Source: Muscardinus avellanarius
Taxonomy: Eukaryota > Chordata > Mammalia > Rodentia > Gliridae
DNA: 64,000 nucleotides
Direction: 5' to 3'
Assembly: GCA_963383645.1 (NCBI GenBank)
Contig: OY726569.1
Span: 30,771,592 to 30,835,591, forward strand
This document shows positions 49,225 to 59,917 of this stretch, piece by piece. A program made the position numbers and the translations under genes. The notes under the pieces were generated by a model. That model had not been told where the DNA came from. It searched no databases and worked only from the letters and a program-made list of their open reading frames with translations. Position 1 is the first letter of the stretch. Each line of letters starts with the position of its first letter.

Positions 49225-50698
49225 GGATTCATTTGAAATCCATGCTAATGGAACTCAAAGACAAGCAGGAATAGCAACTATGATATCAGACAAGTTATAC
49301 TTCAAGCCCAAGCTTATCAAAAGAGAGAAGCAGGTTATTTTTACTGGTAAAAGGAACAATCCAGCAAAACGAAATAACGATAGTCAACATTTATGCCCTA
49401 AACGTAGGTGCAGCTACTTTCATAAAACAAACTCTCTGTGACATTAAGTCACACATAAATCCCAATACAATAATACTGGTAGACTTCAACACCCCTCTCA
49501 CACTATTAGACCCATCTTCTAGACAAAAGGCCAGTAAAGATGCCTCAGACCTAAAGAACACCATCAACGAAATGGGCCTATTATCATATATAGAATATTC
49601 CACCCAATTACAGCAGAGTTCACATTTTTCTCAACTGCTTGCAGAACCTTCTCTAAAATACAAAGTGAGCACTAGCAAATTAAAAAAAATGTTACATACT
49701 TCCCTGTGTCTTTTCAGACCATAATGGAGTGAAACTAGAAATCAACTATAAGAAGACCCAGAGAAACTACATAAACATGCGGAAACTGAACACCATACTG
49801 CTGAATGAAGAATAGGTCATAGAAGAATACAGGTGAAATAAAGAAATTTCTAGAAACAAATGAAAAAAGAGATACAACATATCAAAACCCCTGGGAGACT
49901 TTGAAGACAGTATTGAGAGAAAAATTCATAGCACTGAGTGCTCACATAAGAAAAACAGAAAATCATCAAATAAATAACCTAATGACACACTTCAGAGCCC
50001 TTGAAAAACAGGAATAATCTAACCCCAAAGCCAGTAGAAGACAGAAAATTATTAAAATCAGAGCAGAAATCTATGAGATAGAGAATAAAAAAATACAGAA
50101 AATCAACAAAACCAAAAGCTGGTCTCTCAAAAAAATTAGCAAGATAGATAAACCACTAGCCAACCTAACTTAAAAAAAATCAACCCAAATTATGAAGATA
50201 AGAGATGAAAAAGGAGATATTGCTACTGACAATGTAGAAATCCAGAGTATTATCAGAAGCTATTTTGAAAAACTATACTCCAATAAAGTGGAAAATGTGG
50301 AAGAAATTGGCAATTTTCTAGATAAATACAATCTTCCTAAACTGAGTTAAGAAAATAAAGAAAATTTAAACCAACCAAAAGCAATAAAAAGCCTACCATC
50401 AAAGAGAAGCTTAGGACCAGATGGTTTCCCAAGTGAATTTTATAAAACTTTTATAGAAGAGCTAATCCCAATACTCCTCAATCTATTTTGTGAAATAGAA
50501 AAAATGGGACTCTCCCAAATACATTCTATGAAGCCAACATCACATTCATACCAAAACCAAATAAAGACAGCTCAAGGAAGGAAAACTACAGGCCTATATC
50601 TTTGATGAACTTGGATGCAAAACTGCTAAACAAAATACTAGCAACATGCTAGCATATATGACTACAATGCACCAATAAAAAAATTTAAAAAATGGAAA
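49225..50698 (+). mobile_element. LINE-1 ORF2 fragment with internal deletion
   Basis: It carries endonuclease-domain text (IVNIYALN-like at about 49380-49410, VDFNTPL at about 49480) and then the start of the reverse transcriptase domain. The reading frame is broken by stops. Just after 'caaaatactagcaacatgct' (about 50650) it jumps straight to the L1 tail 'tatgactacaatgcaccaat', so the rest of ORF2 and most of the 3' UTR is absent. The orientation is opposite to STXBP6. Confidence 0.85.
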
Positions 50699-51277
50699 AC
50701 CACTGGTGGCAGAGACATGTTGGAGAGCTACAACTCAGTATTTTCCTAATGCGTTAGTGTTTGATATTTCTTTCCCTTTAAACATCTAATTTTCACTTTT
50801 GTACCATAGGAAGTGGCCACTTTGAAGCAAATAAGCACCACTTGTCACTCTTTCATTTTTCTAGGACTAAACAGAGAAGTTATAATAAAAGACTAAATGG
50901 CTAAGAAGGATGTTCAAGGTTCTTACAATACAAATAACTTCCTGTTTCAAAGGAATACAAACACTTCCATGTACAATAATAAATTGGACTGTCTCCTTCA
51001 TACAACATCTAGCAGACTAATGGCAAAGTGACAGTGTGTACATCAGTTCCTAGGATAGAATCGTAAAGTCAACCCCCTCTTTATATGAAAGACCAATGAT
51101 ATAAAAAAACTTTCCCTCCACTCGCAGAGTTGGGAGTGACTGGCAAGGCTTTCAATGAATTCCCTAAGAAGACTCGCCACCTAATTAGTGCCCTCTGTGT
51201 TTGTCCTTGTAGCCAATGCTGGTAGCCACCCATATCACTGACATATAGCACTCATCCTAACTCATTTTTATGTGCCA

Positions 51278-51553
51278 TTCAAAGATGAAGAAGGAGATCC
51301 TATAGAGGAGCAAATAAGGTGACCTAACTGAGGGGATGGGAGGGGGAAGAGGGAAACTCTCTAAAGCACATGATGTACTTGAACATATCAAAGTCAATCA
51401 CTAAGCCAAGCATGGGGATGAGGGATGGTGAGGGAATGGGGTGGGGACTGGGTAAAGGCTATTTGGGTGATGTAAGCACGTATGTCGACAGAAGTCTTTT
51501 ATCCCATTAAGATGTATGACTACAATGCACCAATAAAAAATTTAAAAAAAACA
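51278..51553 (+). mobile_element. 5'-truncated LINE-1 3' UTR
   Basis: It includes 'gaggggatgggagggggaag', 'caaagtcaatcactaagcca', 'attaagatgtatgactacaa' and tail AAAAA. It ends about 470 bp downstream of exon 4 and is the clearest L1 tail of the window. Confidence 0.88.
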
Positions 51554-52024
51554 GCCCCCAAATAAAGAATAAAAATGAGACTGTCTATTGTTGAAAAGAA
51601 AGGGGTAACGTCTATTGAAACTTTATATTAGTATTTATAAAATATCTTGAGAAATGATAGGAAAAAGGAACCCAGAAAACAGTGTTCTTGTGTGAAGTTA
51701 TAAAAAAAGGTAGTTTAAACATACATATATATAAACAGAGAGAAAAGTCTTTCTAATAAAGGGATAGGCTTGTTCTCATACTACAAATCTTAGCTAAGTG
51801 GCTAATTGTTTTAAAAAAAGACCAGCTTTTGCATAAGAGTGAAAATATGCTACTATGTCTAGATTTAGCATACAAAGAACTCCCAAGAATGGTCACATGC
51901 TGTCTGGTACTGAACATGTTGCTTCTTTTGTTTGTGTGTAATTATGTTGCTGAACACCTAACTTTTTACATAAAAATGAGTTTAAGGAAGCAGGATGACT
52001 GAAGTCGCATAACTGTTTACTCAC

Positions 52025-52190
52025 CTCCCATAATTTTGGATTGGCAGTTGATAAACTCTGGCTTCCTGTCCGTGAGGTACCGCTGGCAGGTGTGGTGGAG
52101 GATCTGGAAGAAGGTGCATTTTTCTGAGGCTGTGCTGGCTACCCACTGGTCAAAAGCATTTTCAAACAACAAATCAAACTCTGCAGAATC
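52025..52190 (-). CDS. STXBP6: STXBP6 (amisyn) internal coding exon 4, end of PH-like domain and linker
   Basis: The 166-nt exon gives 55 codons plus one base, residues 96-150. It begins DSAEFDLLFENAFDQW and ends EFINCQSKIMG. This is the C-terminal part of the Sec3-like PH fold and the linker to the SNARE motif. The acceptor is CACTGTGTTTTCCAG|GAT and the donor is GGAG|GTGAGT at 52024-52023. The single leftover G pairs with GA from the exon at 6277 to rebuild the second glycine of the IMGGNS junction, so the two exons, 46 kb apart, join in frame. No stop, frameshift or odd residue is visible. Confidence 0.95.
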
Positions 52191-52604
52191 CTGGAAAACA
52201 CAGTGAAATAACTACTGAACTCAATCTATAAAAACGGCCGCTTCCAGCTTTTCCGCATCAAAAGACTCAGATTTAACACGAATACTATGGCACTAATCCT
52301 GAGGCTCATCTCTATTATAACCCAAATGAAAAGGAGGGACTTCCACACCTCTCACTTTATCCAAATCTTATAGAATTTACAGATGTCCATAGGAAGCTAC
52401 TATCACAGAAGTTGGGATAGTCTTACTACACAGTGACTTGGGTCAGAATTCCAACCATGTAGTTTCTCTCCAATTACTTGGAAAAAGGTGGCCTTCAGGT
52501 TCTCAGAAATTACCTCTAGTAATTTTCCCCCTAACCTTTGGTAGGATGATTCCCCCTTGTATCAATTTATATTTTGTTTTTCTTCATTATTGATGTTTTG
52601 GAGT

Positions 52605-52650
<46 letters not shown>

Positions 52651-53109
52651 ACAAAAGAGCTGGTGCTTTGAATAGATAACTATACCATGTTTCTCTCATT
52701 AAATCCAATGGAGTCCAAGTACATAATTTTCAAGGTGCCTTAGTTATTGGATTTTTGGTGGATAGTCCTTATCCTTGGTGGCATTCAGAGATAAATGAAG
52801 CTTTAATAAAAATGGTGTTTTAGTTCTGCTAACTGGACCTGATTATCTGAACATGCCCTTTGGTGATAGACATCACTAGAAACAGCATTTTTGTTATACA
52901 CAACCCTTTAGGTTCTTCCATCAAATGTAATAAAAAGCTCTGTGATTTCCCAGAGGAAGGAAAGAGGCACCAGAAAGTTTCACTCATAACTGAAATCGAG
53001 AAATAGCCTTAATAAGAATGATTGAAACCCCCACCACCACAACCAAGGTCAATCAGAGTGTCATCTTGTGCAGAGAATTCCCTTGGTCAGCACTGGACAA
53101 TTCACTCAC
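52191..53109 (-). other. STXBP6: STXBP6 intron 3 (919 nt)
   Basis: A short phase-0 intron between exons 3 and 4, with a GTGAGT donor and a TTTTCCAG acceptor. Its only clear feature is a GT dinucleotide run at 52608-52647. No SINE or L1 is visible, unlike the flanking introns. Confidence 0.9.
52608..52647 (+). repeat. (GT)n microsatellite in STXBP6 intron 3
   Basis: About 20 GT units. On the transcribed strand this is a CA run 375 nt downstream of the start of intron 3. Confidence 0.95.
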
Positions 53110-53240
53110 CCGATTAGGATCGATACCATTAACCTGGCGAAGCTGTTCGAGCATCCACTGTGATCTCCGCACAAATGATGTGGAGCCTTCAAACTGTTTG
53201 ACCTTCGTGATGGATGCCTGTGTGGGCTTCTTGTTTGTCA
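53110..53240 (-). CDS. STXBP6: STXBP6 (amisyn) internal coding exon 3, PH-like domain
   Basis: The 131-nt exon encodes residues 52-95 of amisyn, starting (G)TG-ACA as VTNKKPTQASITKV and ending RQVNGIDPNR. Amisyn is a cytosolic brain-enriched protein that binds syntaxin-1 and SNAP-25 and restrains SNARE-dependent exocytosis. Its N-terminal half is a Sec3-type PH-like domain that binds phosphoinositides, and this exon covers its middle. Seen in the sequence: a TTCTTTTCTTGGCAG acceptor just above 53240, a CGG|GTGAGT donor at 53109-53108, and no internal stop. Two bases complete a codon begun upstream (phase 1) and the exon ends in phase 0. The next exon lies only 919 nt downstream. The upstream exon with the start codon is not in the window. 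Identity rests on remembered protein sequence, and the match is near complete over the exon. Confidence 0.95.
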
Positions 53241-53435
53241 CTGCCAAGAAAAGAACCCTCAGATTAGTGGGTCTTCAGGGTGATTAATTTCCTCATTTAG
53301 TGTTATTTCTATGACACCTACCACATATATGCATAATGAGAGGAAGAGGAAGAGAATGTAAATGAAGGTGAGCCTTTGGTGGGGATGAATGCAAACAAAA
53401 CAGATGTTCTAATCTCTCAAGCAGTTTGTTTATGT

Positions 53436-53517
53436 GCTTATTTGGTGCTGGGGTGGATCCCAGGGCCTCATGCATACTAGGCCAGCGCTGTACCACTGAT
53501 CTACTTCTCCAGCCCCA
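53436..53517 (-). repeat. ID-type SINE
   Basis: The minus strand reads GGGGCTGGAGAAGTAGATCA, 'gctggcctagtatgcatgag' and ends 'ccaccccagcacc'. It is tRNA-like only, with no B1 head, and lies about 200 bp upstream of exon 3. Confidence 0.8.
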
Positions 53518-54303
53518 TGAAGCCATTTATACCATAACTGTAAAAGCACCTCCATTTACATCTTCAGCCAGTAAAACTGAGAATGACTTAATGGAATGAC
53601 ACCAAGCACCCTGAATAGACATCACAGTGCGTAATTACAGCTCACAGAGAAAGATGCACGCAGGGCCACACACTGTTCCTTAGGAAGGCTAAATTTTAAA
53701 GGGAGTGAAGGTTGCTGGCTCCTTGGAGAACTGTAATGCTTTTTTTTTTTTTTTCAGTTTTATAGTCTTGTGTGAACATCTGAGGCTTTAGTGATAAAGA
53801 GTAATACCTCACCTCAAATAAGTAAACAAACAAATAAACAATAGAAAAAGAACTATTTGGCTTTACAACATCAGTCAGTTTGTATCGAGTTTGCGTCTGA
53901 TTATGATTGTGTCTGGCATTCCAAGCACGTCCCCTATATATGAATTCTTGAGATCATTACACTAACAGGAGCAGGATGGTCCCTGTCCCCAGCTCCAGCT
54001 GTTCTTCCTCTTCTGTGCTGTAAAGGGACCTCATCACCACTCAGACTCACATTAAGCACTAGGGAAGAGGCACCTGAACTTTTCTATATCCGCTCTATGA
54101 TGTAAAGACACAATAGTGGTGGGAGGGGTAATTCAGGGTTGTAACAGAGCTTTCCTGAAAGCGCCTCCTGAGACCTGGATGAAGAAATTACTTAAGATTC
54201 AACAAGAATGGTGCCATGGAGGAAGGAAGGCAAGTGGAGAGCACCAGGGGTGGCAATGAATTCTGTCCTAATCAGTGTTATGCATAAGATTGCATCTGTA
54301 AAG

Positions 54304-54507
54304 TCAGGCGTGGTGGTGCACGCTTGTAATCCCAGTGCTTGGGAAGCTGAGACAGGAGGATCATGGTTTGCAGACAGTCTCAGCTACTTAGTGAGGCTCT
54401 TTGCAACTCAGTGAGACCCTGTTTCAAAATAAAGATTAAAAAATAAGGTTGGAAGTGTAGCTTGAAGGTAGGATGCCCCTGGGTTCCATCTCCAGTACTG
54501 CAAAAAC

Positions 54508-54509
<2 letters not shown>
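54304..54509 (+). repeat. B1-dID-type SINE with CA tail
   Basis: It begins TCAGGCGTGGTGGTGCACGC and ends CATCTCCAGTACTGCAAAAA, followed by the CA run. Confidence 0.9.

Positions 54510-54556
<47 letters not shown>
54510..54556 (+). repeat. (AC)n microsatellite at a SINE end
   Basis: About 23 units starting 15 bp after AGTACTGC of the preceding SINE. Confidence 0.95.
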
Positions 54557-54559
<3 letters not shown>

Positions 54560-56324
54560 AAAACATTCTTGAGGAATGAGGGGACGGACAGCACTTGCTC
54601 CAGTCACAGTTGGTGAGGTGAATTCTCTATGGTTTATGCATTCCTCAGTCTTTTACAGTTTCTGTGTCTGGGGTCACTGAAATTGGAGAGCAGAGACCAG
54701 CATAAAAGAAGGAAAGACAGCCTCTCTGACTTTAGATATGGTGAGAAATAAACTTACAATCCTAGCACTAAAAACTGTCTTTTGGCCCCAATACAATCTT
54801 CTCCCTTTACCCCTAATCAGAGTTTAGCAAATTCTTTTAGCTTCAAATAATGCTTTAGTTTATGACTCATTATTTGTTATATTTGGCTAAAAGTTTCTGA
54901 ACATTTTACACCAATTACATTTACTTTTGTGATTAAAAAGTCATCAGTCATCATCCCCTTAATACCCATGATCAGAGTAAATTTTATAGTCTTCTGTCAC
55001 AAATGGCTTCTATGAACAGGCTCCAGGAAATAACCATAAGAAATAACCATTCACCTAAATAAATTCAGGCAATATTATCAGTGTGCCCTGGGTGCTATCC
55101 ATTCATTTAATTTATTTATTATTTTATTTATTTGTGTCTCAGATGGCACAAAAAGAAGACCTAATAGGTGTTTCTGATAGTTGTACCCTGCTCTTGCATT
55201 TTAATATTAAAGGAAACAACACACCTGGAATATATGCAGACCCAAAATGTGCTTAAAAGATTAAAGAAAGAATGCTTTTCAATAACAGGAAAACATGGGT
55301 TCCTGTATTAGACACACACCCCTAAACACACAAAGAGAATTTCCTCCCTTGTTATGTAAATCACATGGCATTTAAGCATCCTGGGAAACTTGAAGTCTTT
55401 CTTTCTAACTTCAGTTAAAGTCATTATGAGCTCCTGTTTTTATTTCTGGTCATTTGTTTCCAAGAAGTTTACAGCATTATAAAAGCTCAAACACAATGCA
55501 GGACCACTGTATATTCCTGGCATGTTTCAGATTCGCATTTCAGGGAGGTAAGTTTCATTGGAAGTTTGTAATTGAAATGAGACAGGCAGGAACCCCACCC
55601 ACGATGACAAATGTCCCTGCAGAATTCCTCCGCTGGGACCACACTGTAACGTGGTCATTTTAAAAGAGACAGTTACAACTCTATCCATTCCTGCCCTTTT
55701 TTTTGCTATTTATTTCTTGCCCAGTTCTTGGAGTCTGGCTAGTCTTCCTGGGCACTGAGCCCGGTTTGATTTTGATTTAATTTTTGTTTATTGTTATTAT
55801 CTCCAACATCCCAGTTTCTGTTTTGAAGCAGGTGCCTTATAATTATATTATTACATATGCACTATATGGAATTAAAGTATTTCCTTTTATGAAATCAAAA
55901 CACTTACACAAATACATCATGGCCAGACTTGAGTACTGTACTTGAGGAACCATGATTTAACCCTTTCCTTTTATTTGAGTCCTTAGCTTATAAAAATGAG
56001 TCATTCAAATTCTATATGTCTAGGGAAAAAAACAGCAATTTATGTTCTATTTCCAAAAGGAAGATAATTAAAAGCACATTCTGGAAAATATAGCCAAATT
56101 ACTTATGTCAGTAATTATAGTGCTGTATGTCCACTACACCCCACTGTAGATCCCCCAGATTCATTATTTTTTCATCATAAGACTAGATAACCAGAATATT
56201 TATACTTTCAAAAATCATAGGAAAATACAGATATCTAGGGGTTTGAAGGGGCAGAATGGGTAGGACACACCCAGTTAATACTGCAGAGCACCCGGAATCA
56301 ACCCAGTCCCCTGAGTCTCCACCC
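54557..56324. other. Intron 2, unique stretch
   Basis: No SINE or L1 for 1.7 kb, unusual for this intron. The sequence is AT-rich and no specific element was recognised. Confidence 0.45.
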
Positions 56325-56465
56325 TGACCGCACATCGGACTCATCTGAGAGTTACTACAGCATCACCCTGAGCTGTGTGAACTGGAAGCTCTGTGGGTGT
56401 AGCTCTGGATCTCATATTTTAAGTCTTCCCAGGTGATTTAAAAGCACATGGGCTGCTGAGAACCA
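56325..56465 (+). mobile_element. MER5A-like hAT-Charlie DNA transposon fragment
   Basis: It contains 'acatcggactcatctgagag' and, near the end, 'agtcttcccaggtgatttaa' then 'gctgctgagaacca'. These resemble MER5A ends. Confidence 0.55.
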
Positions 56466-56587
56466 AGAAAACTTACACATTTTCTCATTCAACAAATATT
56501 TATAGACCATTTAGGTTTTGGCTGGAATTTAAAGGTTGAATAAGGTATTTTCTGAATCAAGAACTTGGCAATAAGAATTGTGCAAAA

Positions 56588-56840
56588 GAAGCTGGGTATG
56601 ATTGTGCATATTTGTAGTCCCGGCTATTGGATAGGCCAAGGCAGGAGGGTCAGAAGTTTGAGGCCAGCCTGGGCAACTTTTAAGATACTGTCTCAAAATA
56701 AAATGGGCTGAGGATGTAGCTCAGTGATAGAGAGCTTGTCTAGTATGGAAGAATGCACAGAACCCTGGATTCAATCTCCAGTGCAAAACCAAAAAAACAA
56801 AAAACAAAAACCACCCCAAAACAAACAAAACAAAACAAAA
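56588..56840 (+). repeat. SINE with long A/C-rich tail
   Basis: It reads 'gctgggtatgattgtgcata', 'gaggccagcctgggcaactt' and ID tail 'gggctgaggatgtagctcag' with an extra 'cttgtctagtatggaagaat' part. A CAAAA-rich tail runs 56790-56840. The ID end is longer than in its neighbours. Confidence 0.85.
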
Positions 56841-57083
56841 ATGCCATGTGAAAGAAGTACTAAAGTATAATAGAAAGTAGGAGGATGTAGAAGTCATCTG
56901 AAGTTTTGGGGTGGGGGCTTTAAGAGCCAAGGTGGAGTTAAGAAAAGTCAGAAAGGATTAATGAAACAGCCACATCTCAGGCAATATATCATCATCCCTA
57001 GTATGGACTTCTATGACTTTCTTCAAACTGTCCTCTGACTAGCTTGTCCATTAAAACTTAAATTGAAAACTGAATTACCTTTT

Positions 57084-57164
57084 TAAAATTATTTTTAAAA
57101 AATTTTACTGGTGCATTGTAGTCATACATCTTAATGGGGCACAAGATGGTGGAGGCATGTGATG
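57084..57164 (-). mobile_element. 81-bp LINE-1 tail with 13-bp target-site duplication
   Basis: TGAATTACCTTTT occurs at 57071-57083 and 57165-57177. Between them the plus strand shows poly-T-rich DNA and 'ctggtgcattgtagtcatac', the complement of the L1 3' end. Confidence 0.88.
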
Positions 57165-57189
57165 TGAATTACCTTTTATAAACCCAGTG

Positions 57190-57386
57190 CTGGGCGTGGT
57201 GGCGCATGCTTATAATCCCAGCATTTGGGAGGCTGAGACAGGAGGATCGTGGTTCAAGGACAGCCTCAGCTACTTAGTGAGGCCCTTTGCAACTCAGTGA
57301 GACCCTGTTTCCAAATAAAGAATAAAAAGTAGGGCTGGGGGTGTAGCTCAAGGTAGAATGCCCCTGGGTTCCATCCCCATTACTGC

Positions 57387-57387
<1 letters not shown>
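57190..57387 (+). repeat. B1-dID-type SINE with CA tail
   Basis: It runs GCTGGGCGTGGTGGCGCATG to CATCCCCATTACTGCAACAC with a well-kept ID part 'gggctgggggtgtagctcaa'. Confidence 0.9.

Positions 57388-57440
<53 letters not shown>
57388..57440 (+). repeat. (CA)n microsatellite at a SINE end
   Basis: About 26 units directly after CATTACTGCAA. Confidence 0.95.
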
Positions 57441-57441
<1 letters not shown>

Positions 57442-58007
57442 CAGTGGTATCCCAAAGCCTTAGAATAACATGCAAGTCCCTATGAAACCCTGGTAGCCTG
57501 GCCCTTGGGAGCCTCTCCAAGCTCACGTTATTCCTTTCTGTCCAACAAGCTCCAGCCATCTACCACCCCAGGGAAACAGCAGCCCCTGGCCACCTCAGCC
57601 CCGCACTCGCTGACCCTGCATGCACAGCTCTTTCCCTGCTTTCCCTGTGCTTGCCGCTTCCCTACTATTCAGATTTCAGCTAACAGGTCAACATCAAAGA
57701 AAAACATTTTTATGATCATGTTATCCAAATAGGTTTCAGGGGGAGGAATGTTATGTCTTTCACTTTACAACATTCATTGCAAAAATGGGTCCATTTCAAG
57801 CCTGGGTGTAATATTTGATGTTTGTTTCTCTGATAGACTTGTGAAGAACAAAAAACAGACTGTTATCATGTCCTTCATTCCTAAAACATGGAAGATGTGG
57901 ATAAATCTACATGCAGATCTTCTAAGCTACTTCTACTAGTTTGTGATGTTGGGCCCAGTATATTGACACAGTACTTTTAAAGAAAAAATAAGTTTTAAAA
58001 ACTCCTG

Positions 58008-58232
58008 TTAGCTGGGCCATGATGGCACATGCTTGTAATCCCCACGCTTGGGAGGTGGAGACAGGAGGATCTCGAAGGTTGGAAGCCAGCTGCGCTGGCT
58101 TAAGAGACCCTGTTTCCAAATGAAAATATAAAATGGGTCTAGGAGTGTACCCTGGAGGTAGAAGGGTTTCCAGGAACCCCATTACCACCAAAATAAAATA
58201 AAATAAAATAAAATAAAATAAAATAAAATAAA
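58008..58232 (+). repeat. B1-dID-type SINE, 'tttccaggaacccc' subtype, (AAAAT)n tail
   Basis: The head is TTAGCTGGGCCATGATGGCA and the tail AGAAGGGTTTCCAGGAACCC...ACCACC, with AAAAT units at 58190-58232. Near-matching flanks AAAAACTCCTG and AAAAATCCTG suggest the duplication. Confidence 0.9.
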
Positions 58233-58264
58233 AATCCTGCTTATGTAGATTCTGACACACACCC

Positions 58265-58478
58265 CCCCTCCCCGTCTCTTGTGGGTCTGGGGATGGAACC
58301 CAGGGGCATTTGACCACCAAGCTACACCCTCTGCCCAGTTTTTGTTCTTTATTTTGAAACAGGGTCTCACTAAGTTGCGGAGGGCCTCACTAAATAGCTG
58401 AGGCTGTTCGTGAACCGCGATTCTCTGGTCTCAGCCTCCCAAATGCTGGATTACAAGCGTGCACCACCATGCCCGGCT
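58265..58478 (-). repeat. B1-dID-type SINE, inverted neighbour of 58008-58232
   Basis: The plus strand runs 'gtgggtctggggatggaacc' to 'gcaccaccatgcccggc'. It is separated from the plus-strand SINE by only about 30 bp. Confidence 0.9.
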
Positions 58479-58899
58479 TGACTTTCTTTCTTGAAATCGA
58501 AAATAATCTGTGATAGAGAATGATTGCCACTATCCTCCTGTTTATTTTTAGACAAGGAGACTGAGGCACAGAAAGCAATGACTTGCCAAAAACATACCAT
58601 GAATCACTGAAAAAGTAGCAACTTAAATGATGAATTTCAAGTCCACTGCTCTTTTCAGTATAAATTTTTCCTGCAATGTCAAATGTCACATTTTATTGGG
58701 TATGAGATGCTCATTAAAAGAGGATTAACAAAATCATTTATTCTTAATAATGATACGACTTGCTGTGATTTTTATAGCTCCCTGAACTGTTATTTCCTTA
58801 ATATTTCTTTTCTTCTTAAGTAAGTTAAGGAAAGACACAATATATTAAAGTCATAAATAGATACACAGTGTTGCTTGTATTAAATAGAAAATAATGTAA

Positions 58900-59065
58900 A
58901 AATACCTGGGCATGGTGTCACATGCCTATAATTCCAGTACTTGGGAGATTGAAACAGAAGGATTACAGGTTCAAGGCCAACCTCAGCAACTTAGCTGTTT
59001 AAAAATAAAATAGAAAATAGGGCTGAGGATGCAGCTTGGAAGTAGAATGCCTCTAGGTTCAAATG
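58900..59065 (+). repeat. SINE, 3' end cut short
   Basis: It reads 'cctgggcatggtgtcacatg' to 'gcctctaggttcaaa', losing the final CCCCAGTAC. Confidence 0.82.
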
Positions 59066-59222
59066 AAAGGAATAAAATATTATATTAAAACATAAATAAA
59101 TGATTCATTTTAAACTAGAAAGAGGTTGGCCTGATTAAATGTATGATTAGCAGGTGGAGACAGGTGTTGAAGATTACTGAAATATAGGTGCTCTCTTACA
59201 TATAATAAAACAAACTGGAGAA

Positions 59223-59714
59223 ATGGCTTCTCCAGGACTGCTGTGTTGTGTATGTGGGACTCACTCAGCAGCTCAAGTTTTGGGGGTATCCAAGCTTAAG
59301 GCCTCCTTCCCATCCACTCCCACTTCTATGGCTGTGGCTTCCTGCACTGGCATGAGAGGCAGTCAGGAGCAAGGAAGCAGCCAATTCCAGGTCATTGTGC
59401 TATCAGCTCTGGGAAAAAATATGGTTTTCATGGCTTCATGTCTGTCTTATGACCTTCATGTAGACTTGATCCTGCATCCTGACTACAGTTATGAAGCAGT
59501 GATACAAACTATTCTGTCCAGAGCAGCAGCAGCAGCAGCAGCAGCATCAAGTAGTGAAATTTATTCAAGTAGTGAAACATCTCCATCTCACAAAGAGGTA
59601 TTTTTTAAAAATGGCCCAATTAGCCGGGTGTTGTGGCGCACACTTGTAATCCCCATGCTTGGGAAGCGGAGACAGGAGGATCGTGTAGGTTTGAAGCCAG
59701 CCTTGCTGGCTTAA
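59223..59714 (+). other. Open frame of 163 codons with (GCA)n, unsupported as a gene
   Basis: An ATG frame opens MASPGLLCCVCGTH and contains a run of nine alanines from (AGC)n at about 59522-59547. It finishes by running into the SINE at 59624, so its last 30 codons are repeat-derived. It lies on the strand opposite STXBP6. I recognise no family and see no promoter, splice site or poly-A signal. A degraded retrocopy is possible. Confidence 0.15.
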
Positions 59715-59803
59715 GAGACCCTGTTTCCAAATAAAATATAAAATACGTCTGGGAATGTAGCCCAGAGGTAGAAGGGTTCCGTCCCCAGTACCATGAAAAA
59801 ATA
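59624..59803 (+). repeat. B1-dID-type SINE with target-site duplication
   Basis: AAAATGGCCCAATTA and AAAATGGTCCTATTA flank it (about 59608 and 59804). The tail reads AGAAGGGTTCCGTCCCCAGT, a shorter variant of the subtype. Confidence 0.88.
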
Positions 59804-59917
59804 AAATGGTCCTATTATAAGACAGTTGAGAAAAATAAAATCAGATACCTGGCTCTAATGGCAACGTGGAGATAACTGCACTGGCCTTGACTGTGCACAT
59901 CAGAAAACACTATTTCA

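Larger units (their letters stand above)
6278..52024 (-). other. STXBP6: STXBP6 intron 4 (about 45.7 kb)
   Basis: The intron runs from the GTGAGT donor at 52024 to the TTCTTCCAG acceptor at 6278. It interrupts the two glycine codons just before the SNARE motif. It separates the PH-like half of amisyn from its SNARE half. Its content is mostly L1 and SINE insertions in unique AT-rich DNA. Confidence 0.9.

Noticed and set aside
53241..53247. Extending exon 3 upstream through TTGGCAG
   Set aside because: These bases are the splice acceptor; the protein continues from an upstream exon instead.
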